Assembly (NCBI GenBank): GCA_023133185.1
Contig: JAGLWX010000096.1
Coordinates: forward strand, 1 to 6,614
DNA: 6,614 nt
From: Fidelibacterota bacterium
GTDB lineage: Bacteria; Fidelibacterota; UBA2242
Direction of reading: 5' to 3'
The notes beneath the pieces are model-generated. The model did no database searches, was not told the DNA's origin, and worked only from the letters and a program-made list of their open reading frames with translations. A program made the translations under genes and the position numbers. Positions 5,644 to 6,614 of the stretch are shown piece by piece. Each line of letters begins with the position of its first letter. Position 1 is the first letter of the stretch.

Positions 5644-6492
5644 ATGAAAAAAGAGATTATCGTTAAGCTGCATTCGAGGTTTGAACAGCTGGTGCAGATG
5701 GATACGGAATCCCGTGTTGAATTCTGGCTTGCCAGAGATTTACAAAAGGCTCTGGGGTATAATGAATGGCGCAACTTTCAGAACGTAATCTCCAAAGCCA
5801 AAACGGCTTGTAAAAGTTCAGGTTATGAGGTTTCGGATCATTTTGTTGATGTCAACAAAATGATCGATCTTGCCAAAGGAGCAAAACGTGAAATCGAAGA
5901 CATTGCTCTCTCACGATATGCCTGCTACCTGATTGCCCAAAACGGTGATCCGTCCAAAGATCCGATTGCCTTTGCGCAAACCTACTTTGCCGTCCAGACG
6001 CGCAAACAGGAAATCATCGAAAAACGGTTGGCGGAAGTGGAAAGGCTGAGCGCCAGGCGAAAATTGACGCAATCAGAACGGGAACTGTCCGGATTAATAT
6101 TCGAGAGGCTCAAGGAAAACCAGAGTTTTGCAAGGATTCGGAGTAAGGGAGACAGAGCTTTGTTTGGTGGTCATTCGACGCAGGCGATGAAAGTAAAACT
6201 CGGCGTTCCCGCTAAACGTCCCCTGGCTGATTTTCTGCCGACGATTACTATCAAGGCTAAAGACTTTGCTAACGAGATCACTAATTTCAGCATCAAACGC
6301 GAAGACTTGCGCACGGAACCGGAAATCACTGACCAGCACGTGAAGAATAACGAGGATGTGCGCAGTCTTCTAAGTGAACGAAATATCAAGCCCGAAGAGC
6401 TGCCACCCGATGAGGATGTTAAAAAGATCGAGCGGAAATTGAAATCGGATGAAAAGAAATTTCTAAAAAGGATAGATAAATTTGACTATTAA
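5644..6492 (+). CDS. dinD: DNA damage-inducible protein D (DinD)
   Basis: A 282-residue protein, close to the length of E. coli DinD (about 275). The N-terminal part carries the BRO-N-like signature VEFWLARDLQKALGY (25-39) followed by WRNFQNVISKAKTAC (42-56). Next come SDHFVDVNKMIDLAKGAKRE (64-83) and the highly characteristic LSRYACYLIAQNGDPSKDP (89-107) with AQTYFAVQTRKQE (111-123). The remainder is helical and highly charged. In E. coli the protein is SOS-induced and inhibits RecA by disassembling RecA filaments; that role is taken from the family, not shown here. The start ATG has GAAGGGA in the correct position (AGGG eight bases upstream). It is preceded by its own promoter-like element and not by a visible LexA box. 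dinD is patchily distributed in bacteria, consistent with horizontal movement, but no mobile-element genes are in the window. A lipoprotein gene follows after 35 bases with no terminator between. Confidence 0.93.
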   Translation: MKKEIIVKLHSRFEQLVQMDTESRVEFWLARDLQKALGYNEWRNFQNVISKAKTACKSSGYEVSDHFVDVNKMIDLAKGAKREIEDIALSRYACYLIAQNGDPSKDPIAFAQTYFAVQTRKQEIIEKRLAEVERLSARRKLTQSERELSGLIFERLKENQSFARIRSKGDRALFGGHSTQAMKVKLGVPAKRPLADFLPTITIKAKDFANEITNFSIKREDLRTEPEITDQHVKNNEDVRSLLSERNIKPEELPPDEDVKKIERKLKSDEKKFLKRIDKFDY

Positions 6493-6527
6493 GGAACATC
6501 TAATTTTATCAGAAGGGGAAAACTAAA

Positions 6528-6614
6528 ATGAATTTTACGATTGCATTAAAAAACGCTCCGGTTCTACTTTTGATCCTGGTTCTACTGGCTGGCTGTGATT
6601 CGCAATATTCCAAA
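6528..6614 (+). CDS. Putative lipoprotein, N-terminus only (cut by window edge)
   Basis: The last 87 bases open a new reading frame of 29 codons without a stop. It encodes a lipoprotein signal: a short N-terminal region with one Lys (MNFTIALKNAP), the hydrophobic run VLLLILVLL, then the lipobox LAGC with C23, followed by DSQYSK. AAGGGG (6513-6518) lies nine bases before ATG. The mature protein is outside the window, so no function can be given. It starts 35 bases after dinD with no terminator between, so the two could be co-transcribed. Confidence 0.75.
   Translation, partial: MNFTIALKNAPVLLLILVLLAGCDSQYSK

Noticed and set aside
1..6614. CRISPR array, insertion sequence, tRNA or rRNA
   Set aside because: No regularly spaced repeats, transposase, terminal inverted repeats with target duplication, or RNA-gene motifs were seen on reading both strands.

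Overview
This is a bacterial chromosomal window, moderately AT-rich by eye, from a cell with an envelope and a periplasm: it has two Sec-secreted periplasmic proteins, two lipoproteins and a membrane-tethered anti-sigma factor. Nearly every gene has a clear Shine-Dalgarno (GGAGG/AGGAG type), which argues against Bacteroidetes proper. The series ECF sigma, zinc-finger anti-sigma, Spy/CpxP-like proteins is reminiscent of less-cultivated Fibrobacteres-Chlorobi-Bacteroidetes-type lineages (Calditrichota, Marinimicrobia, KSB1 and relatives). That placement is a guess; no rRNA or marker gene is present.

Layout. (1) Bases 1-1048, minus strand: the first 349 codons of a sodium/proton-coupled dicarboxylate or amino-acid symporter (DAACS/SLC1 family); its C-terminus lies beyond the left edge. 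A plausible sigma-70 promoter precedes it, with nested palindromes over the -10 element. (2) Bases 1049-1313: divergent intergenic region. (3) Bases 1314-5294, plus strand: a tight six-gene operon made of an ECF sigma factor, a zinc-finger anti-sigma factor, two Spy/CpxP-family periplasmic proteins, a NadC/ModD-family protein that has lost most expected catalytic residues, and an unrecognised lipoprotein. Four of the five junctions overlap (14, 4, 4 and 8 nt), and a strong intrinsic terminator closes the operon at 5319-5346. (4) Bases 5347-5643: non-coding, with inverted repeats and an extended -10 promoter. (5) Bases 5644-6492: dinD, DNA-damage-inducible protein D. (6) Bases 6528-6614: the first 29 codons of another lipoprotein, running off the right edge.

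How the genes may work together (inference). The central operon looks like a transmembrane envelope-stress or metal-sensing switch. The anti-sigma holds the sigma factor at the inner membrane, and the periplasmic Spy/CpxP-like proteins could sense a misfolded-protein or metal signal, much as CnrX, which has the same fold, signals through CnrY to the ECF sigma CnrH. The second Spy-like protein has a Met/His/Cys-rich tail and the lipoprotein has an HxHxxHxC cluster, both possible metal ligands. The most unusual member is the NadC/ModD-like protein: it keeps the fold signatures but lacks the lysines, the histidine and the aspartate expected of a quinolinate phosphoribosyltransferase, so it has probably been repurposed.
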